A stretch of 32,590 nt of DNA, taken from the NCBI GenBank assembly GCA_026393275.1, contig JAPLAM010000027.1, positions 1 through 32,590 on the forward strand, read 5' to 3'. This document shows, in pieces, positions 1-8,388 of this stretch (within the stretch, counting starts at the first letter, position 1; every line of letters starts with the position of its first letter). The stretch comes from Arthrobacter sp. Its GTDB lineage: Bacteria > Actinomycetota > Actinomycetes > Actinomycetales > Micrococcaceae. Position numbers and translations under genes: made by a program. The notes under the pieces were generated by a model. It ran no database searches, was not told the origin of the DNA, and saw only the letters and a list, made by a program, of their open reading frames with translations.

Positions 1-983
1 CCAGTGCCGGGATGGAACACGCCCTGACCCGCACCGCCATCGAGCACGACCCGGACTTCCTGGCCCGGATCGCCCGGCGCTGGACCGACGCGATCGACCA
101 GGACGGCGCCGAACCGGCCGAGGAAGTCCTGCGCCAACTCCAGGGCGCGTTCCTCCGCCGGCCTCGGCACGGCCTGCAACACCTCGAAATCTTCGCCACG
201 ACCGAACAATTCGAACACCTCGTCACCGTGATGAACACCGGCGCCAACCCCCGCACCATCACCCCCGGTGGGGCCGGCACAGTGTCAGCGGACGATGCCG
301 GAAGAAGCGATGGCACAAACGACTCCGTCGGCGCGCAGGCGGCGTCCCTGGACTGGCGGTCACGGCCGCAAAGACTCCTCGACGGCCTGATCGGTGCCTG
401 CAAAGTCGCCCTGGTCTCCGGCGGGCTGCCCGCCACGGGCGGCTCCCGTCCCCAGGTCATGGTCACCATCGACTACCGCGACCTCCTGGCCCGCCTCCTA
501 CGCCACGAACAGGTCGGAGCTGCCGGAGAATCAGCCAACGACACCGATCCGTTCGGCTTCACCAGCACCGGGACGCTGGCGTTCACCGGCCCGGTCACCG
601 CAGCCACGATCCGCAAGATCGCTTGCGACGCCGACATCATCCCCGTCCTGCTCGGCAGTCAAGGCCGGATCCTGGACATCGGCCGCACAGCCCGGATCTT
701 CCCGCCGCACATCCGCAAGGCCATCACCGCCCGCGACCAAGGCTGCGCGTTCCCCGGCTGCACCGTCCCCGCCCCCTGGTGCGAAGCCCACCACATCGAC
801 TACTGGTCACGCGCCGGCAGCACGAGCACGGACAACGGAGTCCTGCTTTGTTCCCACCATCACCACCTGATCCACAAGGAACACTGGACCATCCAGTCCC
901 GCGCCGGCATCCCCTGGTTCATCCCGCCACCCCATCTCGATCCACAACAGCAACCCAGACGAAACCACTACTTCCGATCGTGA
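1..983 (+). CDS. DUF222/HNH endonuclease domain protein, 5'-truncated by the window edge
   Basis: The frame is open from base 3, so the first ATG (base 12) is probably internal and the gene starts outside the window. The visible 323 residues are the C-terminal part of a protein of the DUF222-plus-HNH type. Counting from that ATG, a zinc-finger-like pair C245/C250 is followed by C257, the HNH histidines H260-H261 (motif CEAHHIDYW), and a second cluster LLCSHHHHLIH. This is the classic HNH nuclease fold of the family. Such proteins occur in many divergent copies in Micrococcaceae and other actinobacteria; their biological role is not settled, and both mobile-element and defence roles have been suggested. 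The middle (about residues 80-120) is low in conserved features. The family call is firm; nuclease activity is inferred from the intact motif. Confidence 0.85.
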   Translation, partial: SAGMEHALTRTAIEHDPDFLARIARRWTDAIDQDGAEPAEEVLRQLQGAFLRRPRHGLQHLEIFATTEQFEHLVTVMNTGANPRTITPGGAGTVSADDAGRSDGTNDSVGAQAASLDWRSRPQRLLDGLIGACKVALVSGGLPATGGSRPQVMVTIDYRDLLARLLRHEQVGAAGESANDTDPFGFTSTGTLAFTGPVTAATIRKIACDADIIPVLLGSQGRILDIGRTARIFPPHIRKAITARDQGCAFPGCTVPAPWCEAHHIDYWSRAGSTSTDNGVLLCSHHHHLIHKEHWTIQSRAGIPWFIPPPHLDPQQQPRRNHYFRS

Positions 984-1133
984 GTGACTCCCAACCTTGA
1001 GACACGGACGCACTTGGGAATCCATGAAGCGGATCCATGAGCCGGATCAACGAATATGCCTCGTCAGAGCTGCCGCTCCGTGCTGTAATGACAACTACCC
1101 AGCCTTTGAGGCAACCGCTTAGGGGTACTGAAA

Positions 1134-1619
1134 ATGGCACGCAACGGAACATTCGCTGCTTTTCCGGACGGCCGCTCCGGCCTGCGGAATCCCTTAGTGG
1201 TCCTCTGTGGGTTCGTGGCCGTTCTGTGCTGGTGGATCGGGATGACCGGCTACCTGATGGTCGGCGGCCCGGCGAGCGGTCTGGCCGGGTTGTTCGTCTT
1301 TGGAGCCGTCCCCGTTGTGGCAACCACCGGGACATTCCTCGTGGCGCGGCGGCATCGCGCCGGTTCCCCCTCCGCGGTATCGGCTGGCTTGAAGACCCGC
1401 CTGCCTCGCAGTGTTCCCAGGCCGGCCCCCCCGGCAACTCGAGGGTTCCTGGTCATCGGCGGATTCACTGCGGCCCTGCTCTGGTGGATCGGCATCACAG
1501 CCTACGCAGCCGTCGGAGGCGTTCCCAGCGGCGTGGCAGGGCTGGCTGTCTTCCTTGGCGTCCCAGCTCTCGCGAGCGTCGCAACGTACGTGGCGGTGCG
1601 CCGTCGTCGGGTCGGGTAG
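1134..1619 (+). CDS. Small membrane protein with an internal duplication
   Basis: This encodes 161 residues. The ATG is preceded by AGGGG about 8 nt upstream, a good ribosome binding site. The protein is two copies of one module. Each has a hydrophobic helix containing WWIGMTGY or WWIGITAY, a VGG.(A/P)SG(L/V)AGL linker, a second hydrophobic helix, and a basic cap (RRHR or RRRR). The halves are joined by a basic, proline-rich linker, so four transmembrane helices are likely. I do not recognise a named family. The duplicated two-helix hairpin suggests a pseudo-symmetric integral membrane protein. The stop codon TAG (1617-1619) directly abuts the stop codon of the convergent gene, with no intergenic base between them. 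Confidence 0.75.
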   Translation: MARNGTFAAFPDGRSGLRNPLVVLCGFVAVLCWWIGMTGYLMVGGPASGLAGLFVFGAVPVVATTGTFLVARRHRAGSPSAVSAGLKTRLPRSVPRPAPPATRGFLVIGGFTAALLWWIGITAYAAVGGVPSGVAGLAVFLGVPALASVATYVAVRRRRVG

Positions 1620-3446
1620 CTACCGCCCGGCCGCGTAGCCCTGCGCGCCCCGCGGGTTGGCGGCGGCCTGCAGGACTCCTGTCGCGGGGTCCCGGACGAC
1701 GGCGGACAGCCGGCCGAGGGTCCACCCGCCGGCCCTCGTGACAACGTGCCCGCGACGCTCCAGACCGGCGATGACGTCCTCGCCGAGCCGCTCCTCGACC
1801 ACGGCACCGCCGGGTTCCCAGGTCCGCGGCCAGAACGAACCGGGCATCGACGTCGTATGGAACGTCGGCGCGTCGATGGCCTGCTGCGGCGAGTAGCCGC
1901 CCACGATGGTCCGGAGCAGGTACGGCAGCTGCCACTGGTCCTGCTGGTCGCCGCCGGGCGATCCCAGCGCGGTCACGGCGCATCCGTCCCGGAGTACCAG
2001 CGTCGGCGTCAGGGTGGTGCGGGGCCGTTTGCCCGGGGTGAGGGTGGACGGCGTGCCCGGCTCCAGCCAGGTCATCTGCAGCCGGGTTCCCAGGCAGAAG
2101 CCCAACTCCGGGATCGCCGGGGAGGACTGCAGCCAGCCGCCCGACGGCGTCGCGGAGATCATGTTTCCCCAGCGGTCCACGACGTCGATGTGGCAGGTAT
2201 CGCCCCGGGTCTCCCCGCTCGGCGCCACGGTCGGCTCCCCCACGCCCAACGCCGCCGAGCCGGCCGCCGAAGCAAGGCTGGCCAGCTCCGGCGGGGTGTA
2301 CTGGGTCCGCAGCGGCGGGAGGTAGGGCTCACGGCCCGGCACCCGCCCGGGCCGGAATTCGTGCGAGGCCCGGTCCGTGATCAAGGCACGGCGGCCAGCG
2401 CAGTAGTCCTCGGAGAGCAGGTACGCCAACGGCACGTCGGTGTCCCCGTAGTAGGCCTCACGGTCGGCCAGCGCCAGTTTCTGGGCCTCCAGGATTGTGT
2501 GCGCACCGAGTTCGGTGGAGGGGTCCAGGAAGCGGTCCTCGAACCCGTCGAGGATGGCCAGGGTCTGCAACAGCGCCGGACCCTGCCCCCACGGGCCGGT
2601 CTTGGCGATGGTGTGACCGCGGAATTCGACGGTGGCGGCCGGCTCGTAACCGGCTTCGAAGCCGGCCAGGTCGGCCAGGTCCAGCACGCCCCTGTGGTCG
2701 GTGCCCGAGGAGTGCCGGTGCGGGGTCTGGACCGACGCCACCATCGCCCGGGCGACGAAGCCCTCGCGCCACTCCCGGCGGCCCGCATCGATCCGCGCCT
2801 CCCGCGAGCCGCTGGACTCCTGCCCGGCTTCGATGAGGCGTTCCAAGGTCCGGGCGTAGGCGGGGTTCCGGATCAGTTCACCCTCGGCCGGGACCCTGCC
2901 GCCGGGCATCCAGAGTTCAGCCGAACTGGGCCAGTGCTGCCGAAACAGCTCCGACACCGCGGCGATCGTGGTGCCAACGCGTCCCAGCATCGGGTGCCCG
3001 TCGCGGGCGTAACCGACGGCGAATTCCAGCGCCGCCGCCAGCTCCCAGGTTCCGTGGTCACGCAGCAGCAGGAGCCAGGCGTCGACGGCGGCCGGCACCG
3101 CGGCGGCCAGCGCCCCCGACCCCGGAACCAGGTCCAGGCCCTCGTCACGGTAGTGCTCCACGGTGGCTGCCGCCGGCGCCGGTCCCTGGCCCATCAACAC
3201 CACCGGCGTCCCGGGATCGGACGCCGTCACGAAGACGCCGGTCATGTCCCCGCCGGGGCCGTTGAGGTGCGGCTCCACGACGTGCAACACGAAAGCGCCG
3301 GCCGTGGCGGCGTCGAACGCGTTGCCGCCGCGTTCGAGCACCGCCTGGGCCGCCGCCGTCGCGAGCCAATGCGTGGACGCGCTCATGCCGAAGGTGCCCT
3401 GCAGGGTGGGGCGGGTGGTGAAAGGCTCAGGCCGGGTGAAGGTCAT
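1620..3446 (-). CDS. Gamma-glutamyltransferase-family N-terminal-nucleophile hydrolase
   Basis: The protein has 608 residues, a normal size for the GGT family. The precursor cleaves itself ahead of a threonine, which becomes the nucleophile. Here the motif is GDTCHIDVVDRWGNMIS with Thr417 as the predicted nucleophile, followed by SPGG and the conserved TPGKRPRTTLTPTL block typical of the small subunit. The N-terminal half carries ATAAAQAVLERGGNAFDAA and NGPGGD, typical of the large subunit. There is no signal peptide, so it is probably cytoplasmic, as in YwrD-like or acylase-like members rather than periplasmic glutathione GGT. Its ATG lies 3 nt after the stop of the micropeptide gene and has only a weak Shine-Dalgarno, suggesting translational coupling. 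The OFA transporter in the same operon suggests it hydrolyses an imported amide or gamma-glutamyl compound. The substrate is unknown. Confidence 0.88.
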   Translation of the reverse strand: MTFTRPEPFTTRPTLQGTFGMSASTHWLATAAAQAVLERGGNAFDAATAGAFVLHVVEPHLNGPGGDMTGVFVTASDPGTPVVLMGQGPAPAAATVEHYRDEGLDLVPGSGALAAAVPAAVDAWLLLLRDHGTWELAAALEFAVGYARDGHPMLGRVGTTIAAVSELFRQHWPSSAELWMPGGRVPAEGELIRNPAYARTLERLIEAGQESSGSREARIDAGRREWREGFVARAMVASVQTPHRHSSGTDHRGVLDLADLAGFEAGYEPAATVEFRGHTIAKTGPWGQGPALLQTLAILDGFEDRFLDPSTELGAHTILEAQKLALADREAYYGDTDVPLAYLLSEDYCAGRRALITDRASHEFRPGRVPGREPYLPPLRTQYTPPELASLASAAGSAALGVGEPTVAPSGETRGDTCHIDVVDRWGNMISATPSGGWLQSSPAIPELGFCLGTRLQMTWLEPGTPSTLTPGKRPRTTLTPTLVLRDGCAVTALGSPGGDQQDQWQLPYLLRTIVGGYSPQQAIDAPTFHTTSMPGSFWPRTWEPGGAVVEERLGEDVIAGLERRGHVVTRAGGWTLGRLSAVVRDPATGVLQAAANPRGAQGYAAGR

Positions 3447-3449
3447 GGC

Positions 3450-3593
3450 TCAGCCGAACAGCGCCGCCACTCGGGTCAGGGTTTCGTAGACTCCGTAGGC
3501 CAGCGGCACCCCAACGAGGGCCCAGGCCACGGCCACTTTGCCGGCGGACGCGTTTACGGATTCCTGCGCTCCAGAAGTAGGTGCAGTGCTCAT
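3450..3593 (-). CDS. 47-residue single-span membrane peptide, likely small subunit of the MFS transporter
   Basis: I chose the internal ATG at 3593 because GGAGGT lies 6 nt upstream, inside the last codons of the transporter gene. A longer reading of the frame would give only a low-complexity prefix. The product begins with a short polar segment (MSTAPTSGAQESVN) and continues into one hydrophobic helix (KVAVAWALVGVPLAYGVYETL), ending TRVAALFG. The transporter's TGA and this ATG are separated by a single base, so the two are almost certainly co-translated. Similar peptides next to OFA-type MFS genes have been annotated as an MFS transporter small subunit; I recall this naming but cannot check it. 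A structural or stabilising partner role is inference. Confidence 0.75.
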   Translation of the reverse strand: MSTAPTSGAQESVNASAGKVAVAWALVGVPLAYGVYETLTRVAALFG

Positions 3594-3594
3594 T

Positions 3595-4989
3595 TCAAAC
3601 CTCCATGGCGGGTTCGGTGGACCGGTCGCGGTCCGGGCGGGGTTCGTGGAATCGGGCATCGACGGGCTTGACCAGCAGGTTGGCGACGAAGCCCACCACC
3701 AGCAGCGCGACCATGGTCAGCAGTGCCGGCTGGTAGGAGGCGGCGTTCAACTGGCCGGGCTTGCCCTGGGCATCCAGGAAGGCGTTGACGATCAGCGGTC
3801 CGGCGACGCCGGCAGCGGACCAGGCGGTCAGCAGCCGGCCGTGGATAGCCCCGACCTGGAAGGTGCCGAACAGGTCCCGCAGGTACGCCGGAGCCGTCGC
3901 GAAGCCGCCGCCGTAGAAGGAGATGATGAAGAAGGCGAGAACCACGTAGAGGAAGGTGGTCGAGGAACCGGCCAGCGCCAGTACCGTGTAGAGCACCGCG
4001 CCGACGCCGAGGTAGACCATGTAGATGCGCTTGCGGCCGGTGAGGTCGGAGGTTGCGGACCAGGCGAAGCGCCCAGCCATGTTGCCGATGGACAGGAGCC
4101 CGACGAACCCGGCGGCGACGCCGGCGCTGACCAGGGACGCGCCGTCGGACTTGCGGAAGAAGTCCTGGATCATCGGGGCGGCCTGCTCCAGGATGCCGAT
4201 GCCGGCGGTGACGTTGCAGAACAGTGCGATCCAGACCAGCCAGAACTGCCTCGTCTTGACGGCGTTCTTCGCCGAGACGTTCTCGGTGGTGACCAGCTTG
4301 GATGCCTTGACGGTGGCCGGGTCGAAGCCTGCGGGCTTCCAGCCGTCGGCCGGGACCTTGATGGTGAAGGCACCGAACAGCATGTACGCGAGGTAGACGA
4401 CTGCGAGCGTCAGGAAGAGCTTGCCGACCGAGTCGCCGCTGGCTACCCAGCCCGCGGCGCCGGAGTTCGGGTCATACATTTTCAGCAGCGCGGTGGAGAC
4501 CGGGCTCGCGATCAGCGCGCCGCCGCCGAAGCCCATGATGGCCATGCCGGTGGCCAGGCCCGGCCGGTCCGGGAACCACTTGATCAGGGTGGACACGGGC
4601 GAGATGTAGCCGATGCCCAGGCCGATGCCGCCGACCACCCCGTAGCCGAGGTAGACCAGCCACAACTGATGCGTGAAGATACCGGCCGAACCGATCAGGA
4701 AGCCGCTGGCCCAGAACATGGCCGAGGTGAACATCGCCTTGCGCGGGCCGTTCTTGTCCACCCAGGTGCCCATGATGGCAGCGGAGAGGCCCAGCATCAC
4801 GATGGCGATGGAGAAGATCACGCCGATTTCGGTCAAGCTGGCGCCAAAGTGCTTGACCAGCGCCGTCTTGTACACGCTGGTCGCGTAGGCCTGGCCGATG
4901 CACAGGTGGACGGCGAGCGCCGCTGGCGGCACGAGCCAGCGGTTGAATCCCGGCGGGGCAACAGTTCGTTCGCGGTCCAGCCAGCCCAT
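3595..4989 (-). CDS. OFA-family (oxalate/formate antiporter-like) MFS transporter
   Basis: This 464-residue protein should have 12 transmembrane helices. Family features include the early segment CIGQAYATSVYKTALVKHF, the loop DKNGPRK after helix 2, the glycine-rich GYGVVGGIGLGIGYISPV helix, and KWFPDRPGLATG, a hallmark of the oxalate:formate antiporter branch. A second-half loop SDLTGRKR mirrors the first. The ATG has GGGAG 6 nt upstream. It is the first gene of a three-gene operon with the 47-residue membrane peptide and the GGT-like hydrolase. The branch transports small carboxylates, but OFA homologues vary in substrate, so oxalate should not be assumed. The adjacent hydrolase points to an amide or gamma-glutamyl substrate. 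Confidence 0.85.
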   Translation of the reverse strand: MGWLDRERTVAPPGFNRWLVPPAALAVHLCIGQAYATSVYKTALVKHFGASLTEIGVIFSIAIVMLGLSAAIMGTWVDKNGPRKAMFTSAMFWASGFLIGSAGIFTHQLWLVYLGYGVVGGIGLGIGYISPVSTLIKWFPDRPGLATGMAIMGFGGGALIASPVSTALLKMYDPNSGAAGWVASGDSVGKLFLTLAVVYLAYMLFGAFTIKVPADGWKPAGFDPATVKASKLVTTENVSAKNAVKTRQFWLVWIALFCNVTAGIGILEQAAPMIQDFFRKSDGASLVSAGVAAGFVGLLSIGNMAGRFAWSATSDLTGRKRIYMVYLGVGAVLYTVLALAGSSTTFLYVVLAFFIISFYGGGFATAPAYLRDLFGTFQVGAIHGRLLTAWSAAGVAGPLIVNAFLDAQGKPGQLNAASYQPALLTMVALLVVGFVANLLVKPVDARFHEPRPDRDRSTEPAMEV

Positions 4990-5147
4990 GGTTGCTCCCT
5001 TTGCTCATTCAAGACGTCGATGTCCAGCGATCTAGAGGCAAAGGACCCCAAACTCGGACCGTTGCCTCCGGCAATCATGGTGCAGATCATCAGCAAACGT
5101 ACTAGTCGTGCGCTGAGCGGTAGCAGTTCCGAGGTGAACGGTAGCGC

Positions 5148-7592
5148 CTACCTGCCGAGTCCGGCCTTTCGGAGCGCCTCGGCCATCGCGGTGTTGGCGG
5201 GCGCCGGAACCGGCTTCGACTGCGCCGGCTGCCTGGCCGGAGTCCTGCCCGCCGGCGCCGGTTTCCCGGACGCCGGCCTCCCCGGGCGCTCACTGGGGGC
5301 ACCCGGCTTGACGGACGCCGGCCTCCCCGGGCGCTCACCGGCCGCACCGGCGGGCGCGGGCTCGTCGTCGAGCCTCAGGGTCAGCGAGATGCGTTTGCGC
5401 TCCGGGTCCGCTTCCAGCACCTTGACCCTGACCACCTGCCCGGACTTGACCACCTCACGGGGATCGGAGACGAACCGGTTGGCCAGCGCGGAGACGTGCA
5501 CCAGGCCGTCCTGGTGCACCCCGACGTCGACGAACGCGCCGAACGCGGCGACGTTGGTGACGGTCCCCTCCAGCACCATGCCGGGTTTGAGGTCCGAAAT
5601 TTTCTCGATTCCCTCCAGGAATGTCGCCGCCGCAAATGCGGGGCGAGGGTCCCGGCCGGGCTTTTCCAGCTCGGCGATGATGTCCCGCACGGTGGGCAGG
5701 CCGAAGGAGCCGTCGACGAAGTCCTGCGGGTTCAGCGCGGACAGGCTTCCGCCCGCCGGACCGGCCGCCGTCCCCGCACCGGCCGGCGCCGCCCCCGCCG
5801 CCGCCTTGATCTTCCGCGCCAGCGGGTAGGCCTCGGGGTGCACGCTGGAAGCGTCCAGCGGCTCCGCTCCCCCGGTGATCCGCAGGAAGCCGGCGCACTG
5901 CTCAAAAGCCTTCGCGCCCAGCCGCGGCACCTTCTTCAACTCGCTGCGCTTGTTGAAGGGGCCGTGCTCGTTCCGGTACGCCACAATGTTCTCGCTCAGC
6001 AGCGGCCCGACGCCGGCCACCCGGCTCAGCAGCGCCGGAGACGCGGTGTTCACGTCCACGCCCACGGCGTTTACGCAGTCCTCGACTACGGCGTCGAGGC
6101 TGCGGTCCAGCTTCGCCGCCGTGACGTCGTGCTGGTACTGCCCGACGCCGATGGACTTCGGTTCGATCTTCACCAGTTCAGCGAGCGGATCCTGCAGCCG
6201 CCGGGCGATCGACACCGCCCCGCGCAGCGACACGTCCATGCCGGGCAGTTCGGCCGCGGCCAGCGCCGACGCGGAGTACACGGACGCGCCGGCCTCCGAG
6301 ACCACGAGTTTCTGCGGCGCCTGTCCGGCTGTCGCGGTGAGCTGTTTGATCAGCTCGGCCGAGAGCTTGTCCGTCTCCCGCGAGGCGGTGCCGTTGCCGA
6401 TCGCGACGAGTTCGACGCCGTGCTTCCCGGCCAGGCCCAGGAGCGTGTGCAGCGCCTCGTCCCATTTCCGGGCCGGGGCGTGCGGGTACACCGTGTCCGT
6501 CGCCACGACCTTGCCGGTGCCGTCCACGACGGCGACCTTCACCCCGGTGCGCAGCCCGGGGTCGAGGCCCAGGGTGGCACGGTTGCCGGCCGGGGCGGCG
6601 AGCAGCACGTCGCGGAGGTTGGCGGCGAACACCCGGACGGCCTCGTCCTCGGCCGCGGTGAACATGCGGCTGCGCAGGTCCCCGCTGAGCCGGGCCAGCA
6701 CGCGCGAGCGCCAAGCCTGCTGCGCCGTCTGCAGCAACCAGGCATCGGCGGGGCGGCCACGGTCGGCAACCCCGAGGAACCTCGCCACGGCGGCTTCATA
6801 ACGGCCGCGCGCGGCGGCCAGGGCGGCGTCGTCGTCCGGTTCCGCCTCGGCGAGATCCAGCTCCAGCACCCCGTCCTTCTCGCCGCGCAGCAGCGCGAGG
6901 ACCCGGTGCGAGGGCATCCCGGACGGGGCCTGGGTGAAGTCGAAGTAGTCCTTGAACTTCTGCCCCTCGGCCTCCTTGCCCTTCTTCACGCGGGAGACCA
7001 TCCGGCCCTGCGTCCAGAGCCGTTCCCGCAGCGTGGCAGCCAGGTCGGCGTCCTGGCCGACGCGCTCGACCAGGATGGACCGGGCTCCGGCCAGCGCGGC
7101 AGCGGCGTCACCGATGGAACGTTCGGCGTTCAGGTAGCGGGCAGCTTCGCGTTCCGGGTCCAACTCCGGCCGCTTCAACAGGGCATCCGCGAGCGGCTCC
7201 AGGCCGGCTTCCCGGGCGATCTGGGCCTTGGTGCGGCGCTTGGACTTGAACGGGAGGTAGATGTCCTCCAGCCGCGACTTCGTATCGGCGCCGACGACGG
7301 CGGCCTGCAGCTCGGGGGTCAGCGCTCCCTGCGCGGCAATCGCCTCCAGGACGGTCCGCCTGCGGTCCTCCAGCTCGCGGAGGTAGCGCAGCCGCTCCTC
7401 GAGCCCGCGGAGCTGGGTGTCGTCGAGTGTGCCGGTGGCTTCCTTGCGGTAGCGGGCGATGAACGGCACCGTGGACCCGGCGTCGAGCAGTTCCACGGCC
7501 GCCTTCACCTGCCAGGGCTTCACGCCGAGTTCGGCGGCGATCTGGGTCTCGATCGGGGAGGTCATGGCGGGGTGCTGCGGGAGTTGGCTCAC
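5148..7592 (-). CDS. tex: Tex-family S1 RNA-binding protein
   Basis: About 814 residues, near the usual Tex length. In order: the N-terminal helical domain (IAAELGVKPWQVKAAVELLDAGSTVPFIARYRKEATG, the Tex signature), a YqgF/RNase H-like domain (LGLDPGLRTGVKVAVVD), helix-hairpin-helix motifs (NTASPALLSRVAGVGPLLSENIVAYR), and an S1 domain (LEGTVTNVAAFGAFVDVGVHQDGLVHVS). Tex binds nucleic acids and acts in transcription or RNA metabolism; it is nearly universal. The start is uncertain. The GTG at 7592 is used here; the ATG at 7565 (9 codons shorter) has no visible Shine-Dalgarno. Longer versions would run into the upstream SOUL gene. After the S1 domain there is a low-complexity P/A/R/K tail with a repeated ERPGRPAS block. 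The SOUL gene ends 25 bp upstream, so the two may be cotranscribed. Confidence 0.9.
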   Translation of the reverse strand: MSQLPQHPAMTSPIETQIAAELGVKPWQVKAAVELLDAGSTVPFIARYRKEATGTLDDTQLRGLEERLRYLRELEDRRRTVLEAIAAQGALTPELQAAVVGADTKSRLEDIYLPFKSKRRTKAQIAREAGLEPLADALLKRPELDPEREAARYLNAERSIGDAAAALAGARSILVERVGQDADLAATLRERLWTQGRMVSRVKKGKEAEGQKFKDYFDFTQAPSGMPSHRVLALLRGEKDGVLELDLAEAEPDDDAALAAARGRYEAAVARFLGVADRGRPADAWLLQTAQQAWRSRVLARLSGDLRSRMFTAAEDEAVRVFAANLRDVLLAAPAGNRATLGLDPGLRTGVKVAVVDGTGKVVATDTVYPHAPARKWDEALHTLLGLAGKHGVELVAIGNGTASRETDKLSAELIKQLTATAGQAPQKLVVSEAGASVYSASALAAAELPGMDVSLRGAVSIARRLQDPLAELVKIEPKSIGVGQYQHDVTAAKLDRSLDAVVEDCVNAVGVDVNTASPALLSRVAGVGPLLSENIVAYRNEHGPFNKRSELKKVPRLGAKAFEQCAGFLRITGGAEPLDASSVHPEAYPLARKIKAAAGAAPAGAGTAAGPAGGSLSALNPQDFVDGSFGLPTVRDIIAELEKPGRDPRPAFAAATFLEGIEKISDLKPGMVLEGTVTNVAAFGAFVDVGVHQDGLVHVSALANRFVSDPREVVKSGQVVRVKVLEADPERKRISLTLRLDDEPAPAGAAGERPGRPASVKPGAPSERPGRPASGKPAPAGRTPARQPAQSKPVPAPANTAMAEALRKAGLGR
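5268..5338. repeat. 26-bp direct repeat, 45-bp period, in the tex C-terminal tail
   Basis: Copies at 5268-5293 and 5313-5338 are identical over 26 bp and begin 45 bp apart, so the duplication keeps the reading frame. They encode the two ERPGRPAS blocks in the disordered tail of Tex. The repeat looks like an in-frame slippage or duplication product that could vary in copy number between strains. Confidence 0.85.
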
Positions 7593-7617
7593 CTGCCCAT
7601 TTTGCCTTACCTCGTCG

Positions 7618-8262
7618 CTACCCGGTCCCGGCGCCGGCCGTCCCCGTGCCGGCGGGGGGCTCCTGCACGTCCTGCACCACCTCGTTGTGGCGGAGGAACC
7701 ACGGTTTGAAGGGCGGGTCAAAGCGGGCAAACCGCGGCGGCCCCACCGCAGTCAGGCCAGCGAGGGTCAGCGCCGCCTGCAGCCCGTCGTTGCGGCGTCC
7801 GAAGGCTGTCCCCGTGCCGCTGCCCGAGAAGCGCAGAGCGGCGGCCAGGGACCCGGGGACTGCCCGGATTTTGACGTCGGGGTTGGCGGGTGCCGGTGCC
7901 GTCTCGGCGGTCATTCCCGCGGGGAGCACGAACGCGACCACAAAGTCGGCAGGTCCTGCGCTTTCCGGCAGCGGACCGCTCTGGAGCACCGGGGCGGTCA
8001 TCGCCAGCTTCTGCGCGGAGCCCGCCCCCTGGTTGCCGCTCCGCTGGCTGCCGCTCCCCTGGATCACCGGGGCGGTCATGGCCAGCTTTTGCCCCCCGGT
8101 GTTGCTGCCGCTGATGTAATTGAACAGGTGCCGGAAGGCTGCGTTTCCGGCCCGGTCAAAGGTCGTGTTGACCTGTATTTCGGCCACTACGTGCGACGGA
8201 TAGCGGCGCAACTCGAAGTGCGGGTAGCGCTTGATCAGCTCATAAGGTTGCTGTTCTGTCAT
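7618..8262 (-). CDS. SOUL-family heme-binding protein
   Basis: 214 residues from the ATG at 8262 (MTEQQPYELIKRYPHFELRRYPSHVVAEI). This opening, where a strand of the form YE(L/V)...FE(L/V)R.Y is followed by AE, is the SOUL signature. It continues with FRHLFNYISGSN and two copies of KLAMTAPV, which is common in bacterial SOUL proteins. The end is FDPPFKPWFLRHNEV, again typical. SOUL/HBP proteins bind heme or other tetrapyrroles in eukaryotes; in bacteria the role is poorly defined. No signal peptide is visible, so it is probably cytoplasmic. The segment between the two KLAMTAPV motifs is a serine/glycine/glutamine-rich linker. It lies 25 bp upstream of tex and is divergent from the nuclease-helicase gene. 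Confidence 0.87.
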   Translation of the reverse strand: MTEQQPYELIKRYPHFELRRYPSHVVAEIQVNTTFDRAGNAAFRHLFNYISGSNTGGQKLAMTAPVIQGSGSQRSGNQGAGSAQKLAMTAPVLQSGPLPESAGPADFVVAFVLPAGMTAETAPAPANPDVKIRAVPGSLAAALRFSGSGTGTAFGRRNDGLQAALTLAGLTAVGPPRFARFDPPFKPWFLRHNEVVQDVQEPPAGTGTAGAGTG

Positions 8263-8285
8263 GGTCTTGTTGACCCTACGCCGGT

Positions 8286-8331
8286 CCTCCGACAGCGGCC
8301 AGACCCAGTGCGCGGGGTTCACTGTCGGAGG
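8286..8331. promoter_or_regulatory. Inverted repeat in the divergent SOUL / nuclease-helicase intergenic region
   Basis: Perfect 10-bp arms CCTCCGACAG (8286-8295) and CTGTCGGAGG (8322-8331) are separated by 26 bp. They sit inside the 126-bp gap between two divergent genes, where a shared regulator could bind. The separation is also compatible with an RNA hairpin in the SOUL leader. I could not assign convincing -35/-10 elements around it. Function is inference. Confidence 0.4.
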
Positions 8332-8388
8332 GCTTTGATAGCTTGGCAGAAGAGATACCAGCAGGATCAACCAAGCAGTGGGGGCGCA

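Noticed and set aside
1746..3671. Long plus-strand open frame opposite the GGT-like gene
   Set aside because: It is a composition artefact of GC-rich DNA: Arg/Gly/Pro/Ala-rich, with no family motif, while the minus strand carries intact GGT motifs.
3538..5829. Plus-strand open frame opposite the MFS transporter and tex
   Set aside because: No motif; the opposite strand has full transporter and Tex motifs.
5496..7709. Plus-strand open frame opposite tex
   Set aside because: His/Arg/Gly-rich translation without domains; antisense to tex.
7459..8388. Upstream in-frame extension of the nuclease-helicase
   Set aside because: It would lie antisense to tex and SOUL; the ATG at 8389 has a good ribosome site and starts the conserved N-terminus.
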